DNA of 64,000 nucleotides from Bemisia tabaci (Eukaryota > Arthropoda > Insecta > Hemiptera > Aleyrodidae). The stretch lies in contig NC_092802.1 of NCBI RefSeq assembly GCF_918797505.1, positions 10,001,480 to 10,065,479 of the forward strand, written 5' to 3'. Both the position numbers and the translations under genes were made by a program. This document shows, piece after piece, positions 22,428 to 31,140 of the stretch (within the stretch, counting starts at the first letter, position 1; each line of letters opens with the position of its first letter). Below the pieces are notes generated by a model, which was given only the letters and a program-made list of their open reading frames with translations, made no database searches and was not told the origin of the DNA.

Positions 22428-25400
22428 CAACGACAACGACGACGACGACGACGACAAGTGACAATTTGTCAGAAAGCGACAAATGAGGAACTAAAATTAT
22501 ACATTTTTCTTAATACATGTCATTTTCATTTTTTTAGGTAACAAACAAAAAGTAAACTGGCCTGTCGACGTCGTTTGCGATTTCGAAAATGATTGCGGAT
22601 TTACCTGGTACACATGTAGCACTTGGAAATTGATAGACAAGGAGGGTTCGTGTAAATATTATTCGCATCCAATCAAAGACGGTTTTTTCATCTTTTTAAA
22701 CTCACACGCTTTATCCGCGGCCTCAAGCTTTCAGCCGATAGGGCGGACGCGCTGTTTGATTTCAACCTGCTTTTAAAATGGAGATGTTGCATGTGAGAGG
22801 AATTTGCGATTTGACCGCTGATTCTTATGTAAAAGTCCGCGAAAAACACGATGGTGCCACTGGTTTTTTCTGAAACCCCAAGCAACTCCCAAGCTCGAAA
22901 AAAGCTCGCAAGTTGGATGGGATAAAATGGAGGGGATATCCCACGCTATCCTGAGAGTCCACCTCTACGAAGAGGCTCTACATTAGCAGGGTTGCCGTGT
23001 TTTCAATTTTGGAGTCCCCAAATAAAGTGGCAGCCCTGTCAATGTATTTGCTCCCTATCCTTGCATGGAGAGTATGTCTTAATGTAGAGGTGGACACTCA
23101 GAATAGCGTGGGATATCCCCTCCAGTTTGGCCTCAACTTGAGAGCTTTTTTTGAGCTTGGGAGTTGATTTAAGAGAAAACCAGTGGCACCATCGTGTTTC
23201 TCGCGAACTTTTACATGAGAATCAACAGTCAAATCGCAGATTCCTCACACATGCAACATCTTCATTGCACCGTAATACATTTGTTTTTACACTTATTTTG
23301 CAAAATCCCTCTTCACCTCCTGTGCGTGGCAATGCGCATATAAAAGAAACAGAATATATTCGAAAAACAAAATGTGAGACTTATATTTTGAGAAAACTGT
23401 ACACATGAAGTTCACCTTCGAATATCTAATAGGCGACAAACTTACTGGAGATCGGGAATATAGACACCAATTCAGAAAATTCACATTGATATCGCTTCAT
23501 GATTTGATCGCAGCACGATTGTGTGAGGCTGTTTGTAGATTTGGTTACCTATGGTTTGCCTTCAATTTCGTCGAATAGGCAACAAAGACACTCTCTGGAA
23601 CATAAACAGTTATCTATTGAGATAATAAACATTTCTTCTCACGATTTGATCTCGCTGCGCCATAGGAGGTTGTTTTTGAGTGTGGTTACATCAAGTTCGC
23701 CTTCAATTTCTCCGGATAGGCAACAAACCTGAGCATGACTTTATGTCGCTATATAATTTAATTCTGATGTGAACTGTGCGGCTACTTGTATATTTTTGAT
23801 ACCAGATATTCCCCCTGAATTTTACCGGATGGGCATTGAGACTGCCATGGTATACAAATATTTATTCATTTGAAACTCGTCATCTCGCGCCACAATTTGA
23901 TCGAAAAATAGGTTTTACTTGCAAAATCTGATAAATTCATGTATTCTACATACATCATTTTTACATAGAAGATGAATTTCAGGGAACAGCGGTGGTTACC
24001 TGGAAAACAAATTAGACCAAAAGGGTAGAGGTCGGTGTAAGCAATATCCGCACATTTGGAGCGTTAATTTCCATGCTTTGAGCCCAGAGGACCCTTTTCG
24101 CCACGGAGAAGGATGCATCAACTTCATGTACCTCTTGATGGAGGAAAGAGATCCTCGTGAAAGACAGAGGCAAATGGAAGAACTAGTATCCCTGAAGGTT
24201 CGTTACCGAAACAGTTTTTCTGAGAAATCATTTGAGAACACTCCAGGTAATGATTCCTCAAAAATAAAGTGTAAATATGGGTTTATACGGGGCTGTTGGT
24301 CTCTATCTCGTCACCCTCTGGCCAAAGTATCACGAGCGCCATGCGACGTTTCAAAATTTCCGCCGCCATTTTATTGTTTTAAAGGGAAATGGACCACTAG
24401 ACAAGGTACGAATTTAAGCATTCTGATACATGTTTCTTAACCAGAATTTCACGTAGAACACGATTCGCGCAACGAAAATTACTGAAACCAACTCCGAACG
24501 GAGATATTAACATTTTTATTTCACATTGGTTACGAGGAATTTGAACTGCCCGCTCACAAGAAACTCAAAGCTCTACGTGAGTCAAATCGCGCACTACAAC
24601 GGTTTCAGGAAGCTTCTCAATCGAGCAATGTTCATTTCCCACCATGTGTTTTTCAAACTATAAGTAATTTGCTATAGCTGAGCCAAAGCGTCAAGATTGA
24701 GGTTGCCAGATTTTTTTATCGCAGAGACGTTCATGATAACGTGTAGCGCGCGATGTGAATCACGTAGAGCATTGAGTTTTCATGAGCGGGCGGTTTGAAT
24801 TTACGCATCAAGAATCATTAAATATCTTCGGGAGGAGTTGAGTTCGGTGATTTTCGTTGTGCGCATCGTGTTTTACGTGAAATTTTGGTGAAGACGCATG
24901 TATCAGAATGCTGAAATTCGTACCTTGTCTAGTGGTCCATTGTTGGTTGGATCTGCCTGATTATTTCACTGAATTTCATCTGCAGCACAAAGAAAATTGA
25001 ATGGTATTTTCGGAGAGCTTCGATGGGCAATTTCTTGGTAAAAGAATAAAATATCGGCGGAAATTTGGGAACGTCGCATGGGCATGGCGCTTGTGATACT
25101 TTGGCCGGAAAGTGACGATCTGTTACTTACAAACTTCGCTGAAAATTCTGGTTGAAAGAAATATACGCTGTATGCTACGCATATTTAAATACATTAGCGC
25201 ATTTTTGTTTTATCAAGTATCATAAAACATCTAAACTATAGTCATAATTAAATCCTCTTTCAAAAAAGATGAAAAAATAACGGATTTAAAGCTTTTAAAC
25301 GATTCGTGCCACCTATCAAAAACATTTTCAAGTTTCTGTTGCGATTGATTTCACTCGGTGAAGCATGATTATCATTTATACACATGAATGTGTGTATCTG

Positions 25401-28245
25401 TATGTAAAATAATTATTATAAGAGTCAAACTTCGTTGGATTCTTGGACAATGTCTTGGAGTCTAGCCTGTAATGAGCCTGTTGCAAACTTTTGCAAGAAC
25501 AAAAATAAGAGTTCTTTTTTATCGCAAATGGCTCAAAACTCAAGATGGGCGCATCAACCAAGTCCGAAATACACTCTAACTTCACAAACTGCGTAGGATA
25601 TTCATGTTTTTTTCTAGCTTCCCGCTTCAAAAACGATACTACGGTACAGGTGAGCATTTCGTTAGAGGAGTTATTCCTTCCAACCTCTGTGCAATACTGC
25701 ACAATAATCAACATGGCCGACGCCAATCCACCAAAACTGGCCAAAACACGTGTGCCAGGACGAAATTCTAATCATCAACAACCTGGCAAGTCTACATTCA
25801 CGTTTTACTCGCGTTGATAAAAATCCGTTTCGACAGTGACGGTTATGTTGAGTATTGCAAAACATTCTAGCACGGAAGGGTCAAATGGAACGACTCCTTT
25901 AACGAAATGTTCACCTGAGTCGTGGTATCTTTTTTGAAGCGAGGAGCTCAAAAAAACGTGAATTTTTTACGCAGATTGTGAAGTTAGGAGTGCATTCCAG
26001 ACTTTGTTGAAGCGCTCATCGTGGATTTTGAGCCATTTTCTATAAGAAAAAATTCTTAAAGTTCGCAACAGGCCCATTGATTCTATGCAGGTCCAATACA
26101 ATAAATTGTGTACAACTTTATGTATTTTATCTACTTTGTGATCGTTTTTTTCTCGCTCAGCTGTTTAGGGTGAATCTGAGGTCACCCTTCGACTTATTTC
26201 CTAAACCGAAAAATTACTTTGAACTTTGGCCTGGTGATCAAAAGCCAACATTCGACCAATGGACTTGGGTCTCTCTCCGTACGAGGGTCGATGGGCCATT
26301 TCAGGTAAATTCTAAATTCTTGACCATTTCATTTTCTTTAAATTAAAGGTGACCCTACAGCGCTTTGGAGAACGATTTGATTTTCGACCAATCTTTTGAT
26401 AATCTCTAGATTTTAAAACGCGTCTTTCAAGCAGGTCCTCAAATTAACATCACATCAGTCTGAAATGCGGCAGCTCTCTGCAGGCAAGATTTGACCGCGA
26501 AGTACTTTTAAATACCTTTCAATATTCGCCGCAAATGACTTTTTCACGATAACCCCTTTCCTAGAGTATGGTACACGCTAAATTTTTCGTTCTTTACTTC
26601 ATTTTCACCAATGATACACGAGAAAAATAAGCGCATCAAAATGCAAAACGATTCCGATTATAAAGGGGAGTAAAATAAGTTTCTTTCCCCCTTCCCCTCT
26701 AGGTATTAACACATTTTCAAGGAATTTGCCATATTCCGAGTAAAACGACCTTTAAGAAGCACGCTTAAAATTTTGGTTGAACATTGGATCTATCGAGAAC
26801 ATTTTAAAATTATTTCTCAGGGAACTTTCTTTGTGTATTCATTCAAGTAATTAAGTCCTTTAACTGGTTCATTAACATTATTTTAAAACATTTCAAGGGA
26901 CCAAAAACTTTACAGCAAATTTTTGAAGAGGTTCCTGACGTTTTTTTTTTTTTTTTTTTTTCACGTAATTTCACCGAAATCCACGCAAAGAAAAAACCTC
27001 CCGATAAAGGTTCCCTCAAACATTTTCAATAGTCTTCTCGAGAGTCGTGATTTCAAAATTTTTGCGTTTCTTAAAAATGTTTTACCAGTCGCGCAGTGGA
27101 TCAAGTCAATGTGAGAGGTCGTACAAAATTTGGAAACTTTAAAAACTCATAACTCTGTTTATACAAAACCTTGAGGTCTTGAAAGTGGTTCCATTGATTT
27201 CCTCTTGAAATTTTTTTCGAGAAACACCCCAAAATATTTGAAATGTGACGAATTAAACATTAAAATTTGCAACCGTAATAAAAAAAATGTATGTCCGACC
27301 TCTCTGATTGACGCGCTCCACAGTGAGTTGTTGCCAATAATAGAGTCGCCTCAGATGCTCAAATGGACGCATTTCTGTCTAACAGAACTATGTGCATCAT
27401 GACGTGAGCCCTTTTATGCATGTACTCTTATAGGTCTCAGGGTTTATTTCTTAATGCACATAGTTCCGTTTGATAGAAATACGTCCAAATCAGCAAAAAC
27501 AATTCCTTGAACGAGTACAGGATAGAGTCTCTTTACACTGAGAGTCAAGACAACAACCCCTCATGGAGTCACAAACGGGAATGAAGATTGTAGAAATTGA
27601 AAGTTTTTTGTGATCTTTCATCGGCCCATTCTCAAATTCCTTTCTCCGTTCCTTCTCTCATTCCGTTTGTTCCTTGCCGAACCCGTAATTCCCCGGTCCA
27701 TTCCAGATTATAATCTTTGCAATCGGTGGAAATGTAATCTTTATTCCCGTTTGTGACACTGTGAAGGCCTAAAATACGGGAACCATTCAGAAATGGATTC
27801 ACATTGTCTTGACTCTCAGTATAAAGGGACTCTAGTACAGGATATCCTGTTGAACCATTTCCATTATCGCCGTTTTCAGGCTGAGTTTCAAATGTTTCAG
27901 CTCGAGTTCAGATCGAATTTCTTCGGCAAAAACAACCGAGGCTCAGCAAGAATTGCCAGATTGGAAGTGAGGTACGTGCCATGCACAAATCCAACGAACG
28001 CAAATGCCCGGTTTTATTACAACGAGGGATCACAAAGAATTCAGTCACATGGTCCATCTACATCCCTTAAGGATTTCCCTAGAAACCCCTCACTAGGGTC
28101 ATATAGGGACTTCCTTAGAGTCCCCTCGTTGGAGTCCTTGCCGCCATCGGAATCAGCATCGCCCTCACGAAATCCGCCTCCACCGAATTCACGAATGTCG
28201 TCTCGACCGTCATCCTTCAGATATCAAGATCAACCCCTAGATTAA
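9731..28245 (+). CDS. Gene B: secreted astacin (M12A)-MAM protein with altered zinc site
   Basis: Ten exons (9731-9874, 10864-10945, 12847-12979, 13690-13867, 20445-20543, 21412-21526, 22538-22645, 23983-24197, 26161-26304, 27901-28245) join to 520 residues without a stop. Order: signal peptide 1 to about 26; short acidic segment (DEYASVRDKGPQ); RKKR at 50-53; astacin domain about 60-249; MAM domain about 264-434 with its four cysteines; Ser/Pro/Arg tail 435-520. The zinc motif (from residue 149) is HELGHTLSLVDE. Astacins have HExxHxxGxxHE, so the third His is Asp and the Gly is Ser. The Met-turn is SIMSY (203-207), keeping Met and the Tyr ligand. The family cleaves proteins outside the cell; whether this copy does is open. 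Aspartate is a third zinc ligand in snapalysin-type metzincins, so activity is not excluded. It is flanked by paralogues A and C in the same direction. Confidence 0.86.
10007..10560. mobile_element. ~550-bp TIR element GGACCACTAGACAAGG, copy 1
   Basis: GGACCACTAGACAAGGTTC at the left, TACCTTGTCTAGTATGGTCC at the right, with long complementary arms (ATTTCACGTA..., CAACGAAAATTAC...). Full copies also at 24391-24938, 33179-33730 and 38325-38874. No coding capacity. Confidence 0.82.
10864..10945 (+). CDS. Gene B exon 2: start of astacin domain
   Basis: 27 codons plus one base, between TATATAG and ATTG|GTGAGT. It encodes ARKKRLLKNPEELW then KKAAVIYKIDHGI. The W-x(5)-I-x-Y-x-I-D pattern is the first strand of astacin domains. 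RKKR is a furin-type basic site and could mark the maturation point. Same length and phase as gene C 40250-40331. Confidence 0.84.
12847..12979 (+). CDS. Gene B exon 3: astacin domain helix and TCIRF segment
   Basis: Phase 1 in, phase 2 out. It encodes CPKSSKCKKIIQAMNEF, then EKTCIRFKERSGEPDYVRI. IxxAM...TCIRF is the classic astacin N-subdomain signature. That cysteine normally pairs with the last protease cysteine (LYRC in exon 6). The donor is TTTA|GTACGT; the codon left open is completed by T from exon 4 to give Tyr. Reading through the donor would hit a stop at once. Confidence 0.85.
13690..13867 (+). CDS. Gene B exon 4: catalytic exon, HELGHTLSLVDE
   Basis: 59 codons after TCTTTCAG, ending AAAGAG|GTAAGA. 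It encodes AGLATVGRKEGESHITIHPD, then ILHELGHTLSLVDEF and KRPDRDNYI. H149, E150 and H153 are intact. Residue 156 is Ser instead of Gly and residue 159 is Asp instead of His. The RPDRDNYI that follows is canonical, which argues against random decay. Both cysteines normally found before the zinc motif in astacins are absent (GLATVGR and HPDKWTY). Confidence 0.9.
14033..14300 (+). mobile_element. tRNA-derived SINE
   Basis: A tRNA-like head has an A-box region (GGTGTAATGGTTGTGGCGC) and a B box (GGTTCGATTCCCGG) at the right spacing, followed by an unrelated body. The ends do not form an acceptor stem, so it is not a tRNA gene. A related body segment (TTAAATGGTCTCAAAC...) is at about 53870-53930. 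Lies in gene B intron 4. Confidence 0.7.
16571..17475. repeat. ~130-bp tandem repeat array in gene B intron 4
   Basis: About seven head-to-tail units share CCGCCATCTTGGATTTTG, AATTTTGAAAATCTGACC, GTTTCCCGTCGAAA and TTTCACGAAAATCGATCGAA. The CCATCTT/CCATTTT word recurs at about 16601, 16730, 16862, 16994, 17124, 17254 and 17384, a period of 130-132. The last three units are more alike than the first ones. Confidence 0.9.
18158..18311. mobile_element. Hairpin element, GGCGGATCCAGCAAATTGGC family, copy 1
   Basis: A palindrome with AGCAATTTGGCAACACCGG / GTTGCCAATTTGCAGGATCC ends and CATTTAAACCTATG / CATAGGTTTAAATG inner arms. It shares the inner arms, but not the ends, with the CAGTGGCGTGGCGTG hairpins. 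Another copy at 42248-42402; a diverged one near 21654-21808. Confidence 0.7.
18549..18778. mobile_element. Palindromic MITE, TCTAGACTCTTGAAAAC family, copy 1
   Basis: CACTGGGAAAAAAACACATTGG...CCAATGTG...CCCCAGTG with TA on both sides (18547-18548 and 18779-18780), as expected for a Tc1/mariner-type target duplication. The arms read TAGAGTCTAGACTCTTG and GATTCAATCAGATTTAAGC. Further copies at 35789-36036 and 54956-55196. Confidence 0.82.
20445..20543 (+). CDS. Gene B exon 5: Met-turn exon
   Basis: 33 codons between TTACAG and TCAAGG|GTAAGG. It encodes GERIFKKFDYDEVNLLGVPF, then DRKSIMSYSPDSR. SIMSY corresponds to the astacin Met-turn SIMHY; His is Ser, while Met and the zinc-binding Tyr are kept. 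It follows the longest intron of the gene (6.6 kb). Confidence 0.87.
20889..20965 (+). mobile_element. tRNA-like SINE head
   Basis: Contains an A-box-like ATGGCAAAGCGGTAGCGC and B-box GAGTTCAAGTCC about 45 bases apart, with ACTCGTCTATCACCGCCG between. It resembles the heads near 53650 and 62626. Lies in gene B intron 5. Confidence 0.55.
21412..21526 (+). CDS. Gene B exon 6: end of protease domain
   Basis: 38 codons plus one base between TTTTAG and GATG|GTGAGT. It encodes RHLSEGDVKKLDDLYRC, the usual astacin C-terminal signature (LSxxDxxKLxxLYxC). The final Cys can pair with TCIRF of exon 3. Same phase as gene C 49334-49451. Confidence 0.88.
21654..21808. repeat. Diverged hairpin, GTTGCCAAC family
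   Basis: GTAACATTGGTTTCCCTCC and its inverse GGAGGGAAAACAATGTTGCC flank ATCGATTTT/AATCGATTG arms. Related to the 18158 and 42248 hairpins. Lies in gene B intron 6. Confidence 0.6.
22221..22456. repeat. CAA microsatellite running into GAC repeats
   Basis: More than sixty CAA triplets, in places broken by CACA, turn into ACGACGACGACG before the next exon. The long poly-Thr, poly-Leu/Val/Cys frames here are only repeat translations. Lies in gene B intron 6, about 80 bases before exon 7. Confidence 0.95.
22538..22645 (+). CDS. Gene B exon 7: MAM domain start
   Basis: Phase 1 on both sides. It encodes VNWPVDVVCDFENDCGFTWY, then TCSTWKLIDKE. CDFENDCGF is the canonical MAM opening with cysteines 264 and 270. 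An extra Cys (277, in YTCSTW) is absent from gene C. The donor GAGG|GTTCGT is weaker than its neighbours but is fixed by frame and by the paralogue. Confidence 0.85.
22785..23280. mobile_element. Long inverted-repeat element in gene B intron 7
   Basis: Left arm (GATGTTGCATGTGAGAGGAA ... CACGATGGTGCCACTGG ... GGGATATCCCACGCTA) reappears inverted at the right (TAGCGTGGGATATCCCCTCC ... CCAGTGGCACCATCGTG ... CACACATGCAACATC). Arms are close to 190 bases. No coding frame of interest. Confidence 0.7.
23983..24197 (+). CDS. Gene B exon 8: MAM domain, middle part
   Basis: 71 codons plus the phase-1 remainder, between AATTTCAG and CTGAAG|GTTCGT. It encodes GGYLENKL, RGRCKQYPHIWSVNFHALSP and GEGCINFMYLL. 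Cys 331 is the third MAM cysteine. Cys 305 is private to this copy and could pair with the private Cys 277. A charged insertion (MEERDPRERQRQMEE) lengthens the loop before VSLK compared with genes A and C. Confidence 0.87.
24391..24938. mobile_element. ~550-bp TIR element GGACCACTAGACAAGG, copy 2
   Basis: A complete copy with both ends (GGACCACTAGACAAGGTACG / CGTACCTTGTCTAGTGGTCC), in gene B intron 8. Confidence 0.85.
25473..26076. mobile_element. TIR element GAGCCTGTTGCAA, copy 1
   Basis: Left GAGCCTGTTGCAAAC and right GTTCGCAACAGGCCCAT enclose inverted AAGTCCGAAATACACTCTAA / AGGAGTGCATTCCAGACTT arms. The same terminal design is at 43156-43768, and a right half is near 52560-52785. Lies in gene B intron 8, close before exon 9. 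Confidence 0.65.
26161..26304 (+). CDS. Gene B exon 9: MAM domain, third part
   Basis: 48 codons between CGCTCAG and TTTCAG|GTAAAT. It encodes LFRVNLRSPFDLFPKPKNYF, then WTWVSLRTRVDGPFQ. The W-x(2)-V-S-L pattern is typical of the later strands of MAM domains. Exact length match to gene A 4011-4154. Confidence 0.88.
27528..27835. mobile_element. MITE ACTGAGAGTCAAGACAA
   Basis: TACACTGAGAGTCAAGACAA at the left is inverted as TTGTCTTGACTCTCAGTATA at the right. It sits about 65 bases before the last exon of gene B. A fragment (AATGTGAATCCATTTCTG...) is at about 61308-61365. Confidence 0.65.
27901..28245 (+). CDS. Gene B exon 10: MAM end and Ser/Pro/Arg-rich tail
   Basis: LEFRSNFFGKNNRGSARIAR then LEVRYVPC closes the MAM domain at Cys 434. 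The remaining 86 residues are rich in Ser, Pro and Arg (SESASPSRNPPPPNSRMSSR) and end PSSFRYQDQPLD before TAA. The last motif resembles gene A (SRMSSPTPSF). A TA-flanked MITE begins eight bases after the stop codon. Confidence 0.88.
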   Translation, partial: LEFRSNFFGKNNRGSARIARLEVRYVPCTNPTNANARFYYNEGSQRIQSHGPSTSLKDFPRNPSLGSYRDFLRVPSLESLPPSESASPSRNPPPPNSRMSSRPSSFRYQDQPLD

Positions 28246-28252
28246 TCCCCTA

Positions 28253-28952
28253 CACTGAAAAAAAATTCTCGGCGTTTTTACCAAAGTCCGTTGGTACCTT
28301 TACCATCTCACTTTTTTTGCCTTTGCGCCTTCAAACCTAAGGAGATACTCTAAGCATTGCGCAATGCGTGAAGTATCCCCTTAGGTTTGAAGGCGCCAGT
28401 GCGCGTTTTGCGCAGGCGCGACGTTGATATCGCATCACTCGGCGCATATACCGTGCCAAAAAATTATAAAAAATGAACCTGTGGCAACAGTTCAAAGTTC
28501 ACGGATAAATAACGGGCAATTCGAGAAAACCGCACTGAAAAAAATTCTCGGCCATTTTACCACGGTCCGTTGGTACCTTTACCATCTCACTTTTTTTACC
28601 AATTATTTGTAAATTTACCAAGACAGACTGGTAAGCTTACCTAAGAACCGGTATTTTACTGTTTTTTTTTTTTTTTCAGGTAAGAATGCCACTTTTATCG
28701 GAAATTAATTCCCGGCAACTTTGCCATTGTATCTCGGTAATTCTACCACAGTCGATAAAAAATATTGGCGTTTTTACCAAGGTCCAGTAAAATTACCGAG
28801 AAAGTTCAATAATCGTACCGAAATTTCTCGGTAAAATTCCCAATTCCATAAATGGTAATTTTGCCAAGAAAAAACTAGGATCAAATAGAACCCTGAATTC
28901 TTGGTAATTGTACCCGTTTCTCAGTAAATACACCGAGATTTTTTTTTCAGTG
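28253..28952. mobile_element. MITE CACTGAAAAAAATTCTCGG, composite copy
   Basis: CACTGAAAAAAAATTCTCGG at 28253 and the inverse end CCGAGATTTTTTTTTCAGTG at 28952 are flanked by TA/TA. The first ~68 bases are repeated at 28533, and between them lies a GC-rich hairpin block (28328-28532). Interior words are TACCAAGGTCC, GGTAAGAAT and TCGGTAATTCTACCACAGTC. It starts eight bases after the gene B stop. Confidence 0.75.
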
Positions 28953-29005
28953 TAGATGTCCCTTCAAAGATTAAGTAGAAACCCTGAAGAAACTTCTCAA
29001 TAAGA

Positions 29006-29125
29006 TACAAAAATTGTTACATTTATAAGAGCCTTCACAGTAAGGAAGATGAAACAAAATCTTGTGTTAGTATGTTTCAACGAACCTGGGTGTTTCCTTG
29101 GACATTTTAAAAGCACCTAGTGCGA

Positions 29126-29187
<62 letters not shown>

Positions 29188-29360
29188 TTAGAGTAAGATC
29201 ACCAAAACTTGAGTTGAAAATCTACAAATTTGTTACATTTATAAGAGCATACATGGGAAGGAAGAGCAACCAAAATATTATGTTAATATGTTTTTACGAA
29301 TCTAAGTGTTCCCTCAAAAATTTTAAAACCCGCACCTAGAACAACACACGCACACACCCA
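29006..29360. repeat. ~213-bp direct duplication ending in CA/A tracts
   Basis: TTGTTACATTTATAAGAGC ... CACCTAG ... CACACACA occurs twice (about 29006-29137 and 29220-29360) with about 80% similarity by eye. The first copy is followed by a ~45-base A tract. Confidence 0.7.
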
Positions 29361-29434
29361 CAAAGAAAGAAAAAAAAAAAAAATAGGAAGTAACACACGA
29401 AGTAACCGAAGCTATTGGTTGATTTTTTTGTATT

Positions 29435-29590
29435 TGGATTTCCCGTGTCAAATTGACTAAGTCTTTGGGTTGCGGTGACCAAAATTTTGTGTTGAAAATC
29501 TGTAACCTCGTTAAAATCAGTCGCCAGCCTCCAGGATCGCATCTTTGGAAATCCAAAACGCTAGCCACTCGCAAGTCGCGAGCACTGAAA
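29435..29590 (-). mobile_element. SINE-like fragment (minus strand)
   Basis: Read on the minus strand it matches 53640-53765: ACTTGCGAGTGGCTAGCG, then GACTGATTTTAACGAGGTT and TTAGTCAATTTGACAC. The start resembles a degenerate tRNA head. Confidence 0.5.
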
Positions 29591-31039
29591 AAGTGTTGGA
29601 AAACAAAAGGACATATGTTCGGCAGGACACTTTCTCCGTGATTCGATATCTCAGAGAAGCCTACGGTTTGGATCGGTTTAACACAAAAGCAACCAGGTGT
29701 AGGTGGACGTGACACAATAAAAAAAATACAAAGTAACTCAGAGTGACATCAAGCATGGAGATTTTTATCTGTGTATTTTTACTGTGTGTGTTCTAACCAA
29801 GTGTAGGTGAACGTGACACAGTAAAAGAAACACAGAGTGACATCAAGCACGCAAATTTTCATCCGTGTATTTCTGCCGTTTTTCTATCACCAATTTTTTT
29901 GCTGCCCAAACGGGGTGTTCTTAGTCGTTCCACAATCGGTTCTTTTGGGGCCGTTCAAATAAATAATTTAGTGGGGGCTGGACTTATTGCTTAATGAGGT
30001 CTTGCGAAAGAGAGGGGTCAAGCACAGTCTTTCGTAAGCCTTCCTCATTTTTTAAAAAGAAGTCTAATTTCCGATAAAACATATATTTTTAAGTATTTTC
30101 CAGGCTTTTTAAGGTTATTTTCTGACAAATGGGAGGGGGGATGGAGCCAAGCCAGAGAAAGGCCTTCAATAAAGTACCATAAAATGGATAATTTTATGGA
30201 AAGAACTTTGAAAATTTAAATTTCAGTAATGGATCCTTTCGAGAAAATCTAATGATTTGCTATCATAAAAATAAAGACATGTCACAAAAATTGCAGTTTT
30301 GAGGTAGCCAGTGATATGAAAGTAGTCGCAACTTAGACTTACTTGGAAAGTTTTTTATTGGTTACACTAAGTAAAAGCTTACCGGATATCGCCATTGCCA
30401 GGACTTCAGCAGAAAAAATAATTGATACTTTACATTTGAACTATACCGTAGTAACTTCAGAAATAAAGAAAAAGGGGACTATTGCAGCTTTTGCAAATTT
30501 TTCAGTTCCGCTCAACCCACCTCGAGCTTGACGAAATTGAAGCATTTTTTTTATTTTATTTTTCGCAGTGGCACATAATTATATTTTTTCTAGCTTGGTT
30601 GGCTATTTTAAATTTTTTTAATACTTCTATCAGTCTTCTATCGTTGGAATTATTTAAAATTTTCAAACTACTGTTATTGATAGTATGGTTGGAATCACCT
30701 ACATGTTTGTATACATTAGAACAACTTCTTTTAAGTGTTCTTAAAGATATTTTTGGAGTTAGTTAGAGTAAGCTGTATCTTAGTTGTAAAGGGAGGAGGG
30801 AGGGCTTTTTGACCATTTATAATGTTTGTATGACTGTGCCTTTATGAATAAAGTTTTATACATTTTATTTTTTGCGGTTTATTTGGCTTCTATCCCTGTT
30901 TATTTAGTAATTTAGGAATCTACAGTCATCTGTAGACATGAGTTTTAACATAGAGATTATTTTATTGTCAGTAGACATCAGGAGGATTTTGGCACATCTA
31001 TGCTCCGGCTTTCAAATTTCCAGGGATTAAGGTCGAGTA

Positions 31040-31140
31040 TGATCTGTTTCTGCAGATCCACTCGTCAGTTCCGTGAAAATTGGTCGCCAATACCGAGACC
31101 TATTGGTCTAGGGTCAGACGCGCTGACCACTAGGACCTGG
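31040..31140 (-). mobile_element. tRNA-like SINE head (minus strand)
   Basis: The minus strand reads GGTCCTAGTGGTCAGCGCGT followed by CTGACCCTAGACC, an A-box-like start with anticodon-arm-like sequence. The B box is poor and no acceptor stem is seen. Confidence 0.4.

Noticed and set aside
22136..22541. Poly-Thr, poly-Leu, poly-Val and poly-Cys frames
   Set aside because: They are translations of the CAA/GAC microsatellite on both strands.
25545..25865. Possible small genes near 25.6 kb
   Set aside because: They lie in the arms and centre of the GAGCCTGTTGCAA TIR element and overlap on both strands.
30343..30770. Small gene with hydrophobic frames between B and C
   Set aside because: Hydrophobicity comes from T-rich DNA. 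No start context, splice signals or domain could be supported.
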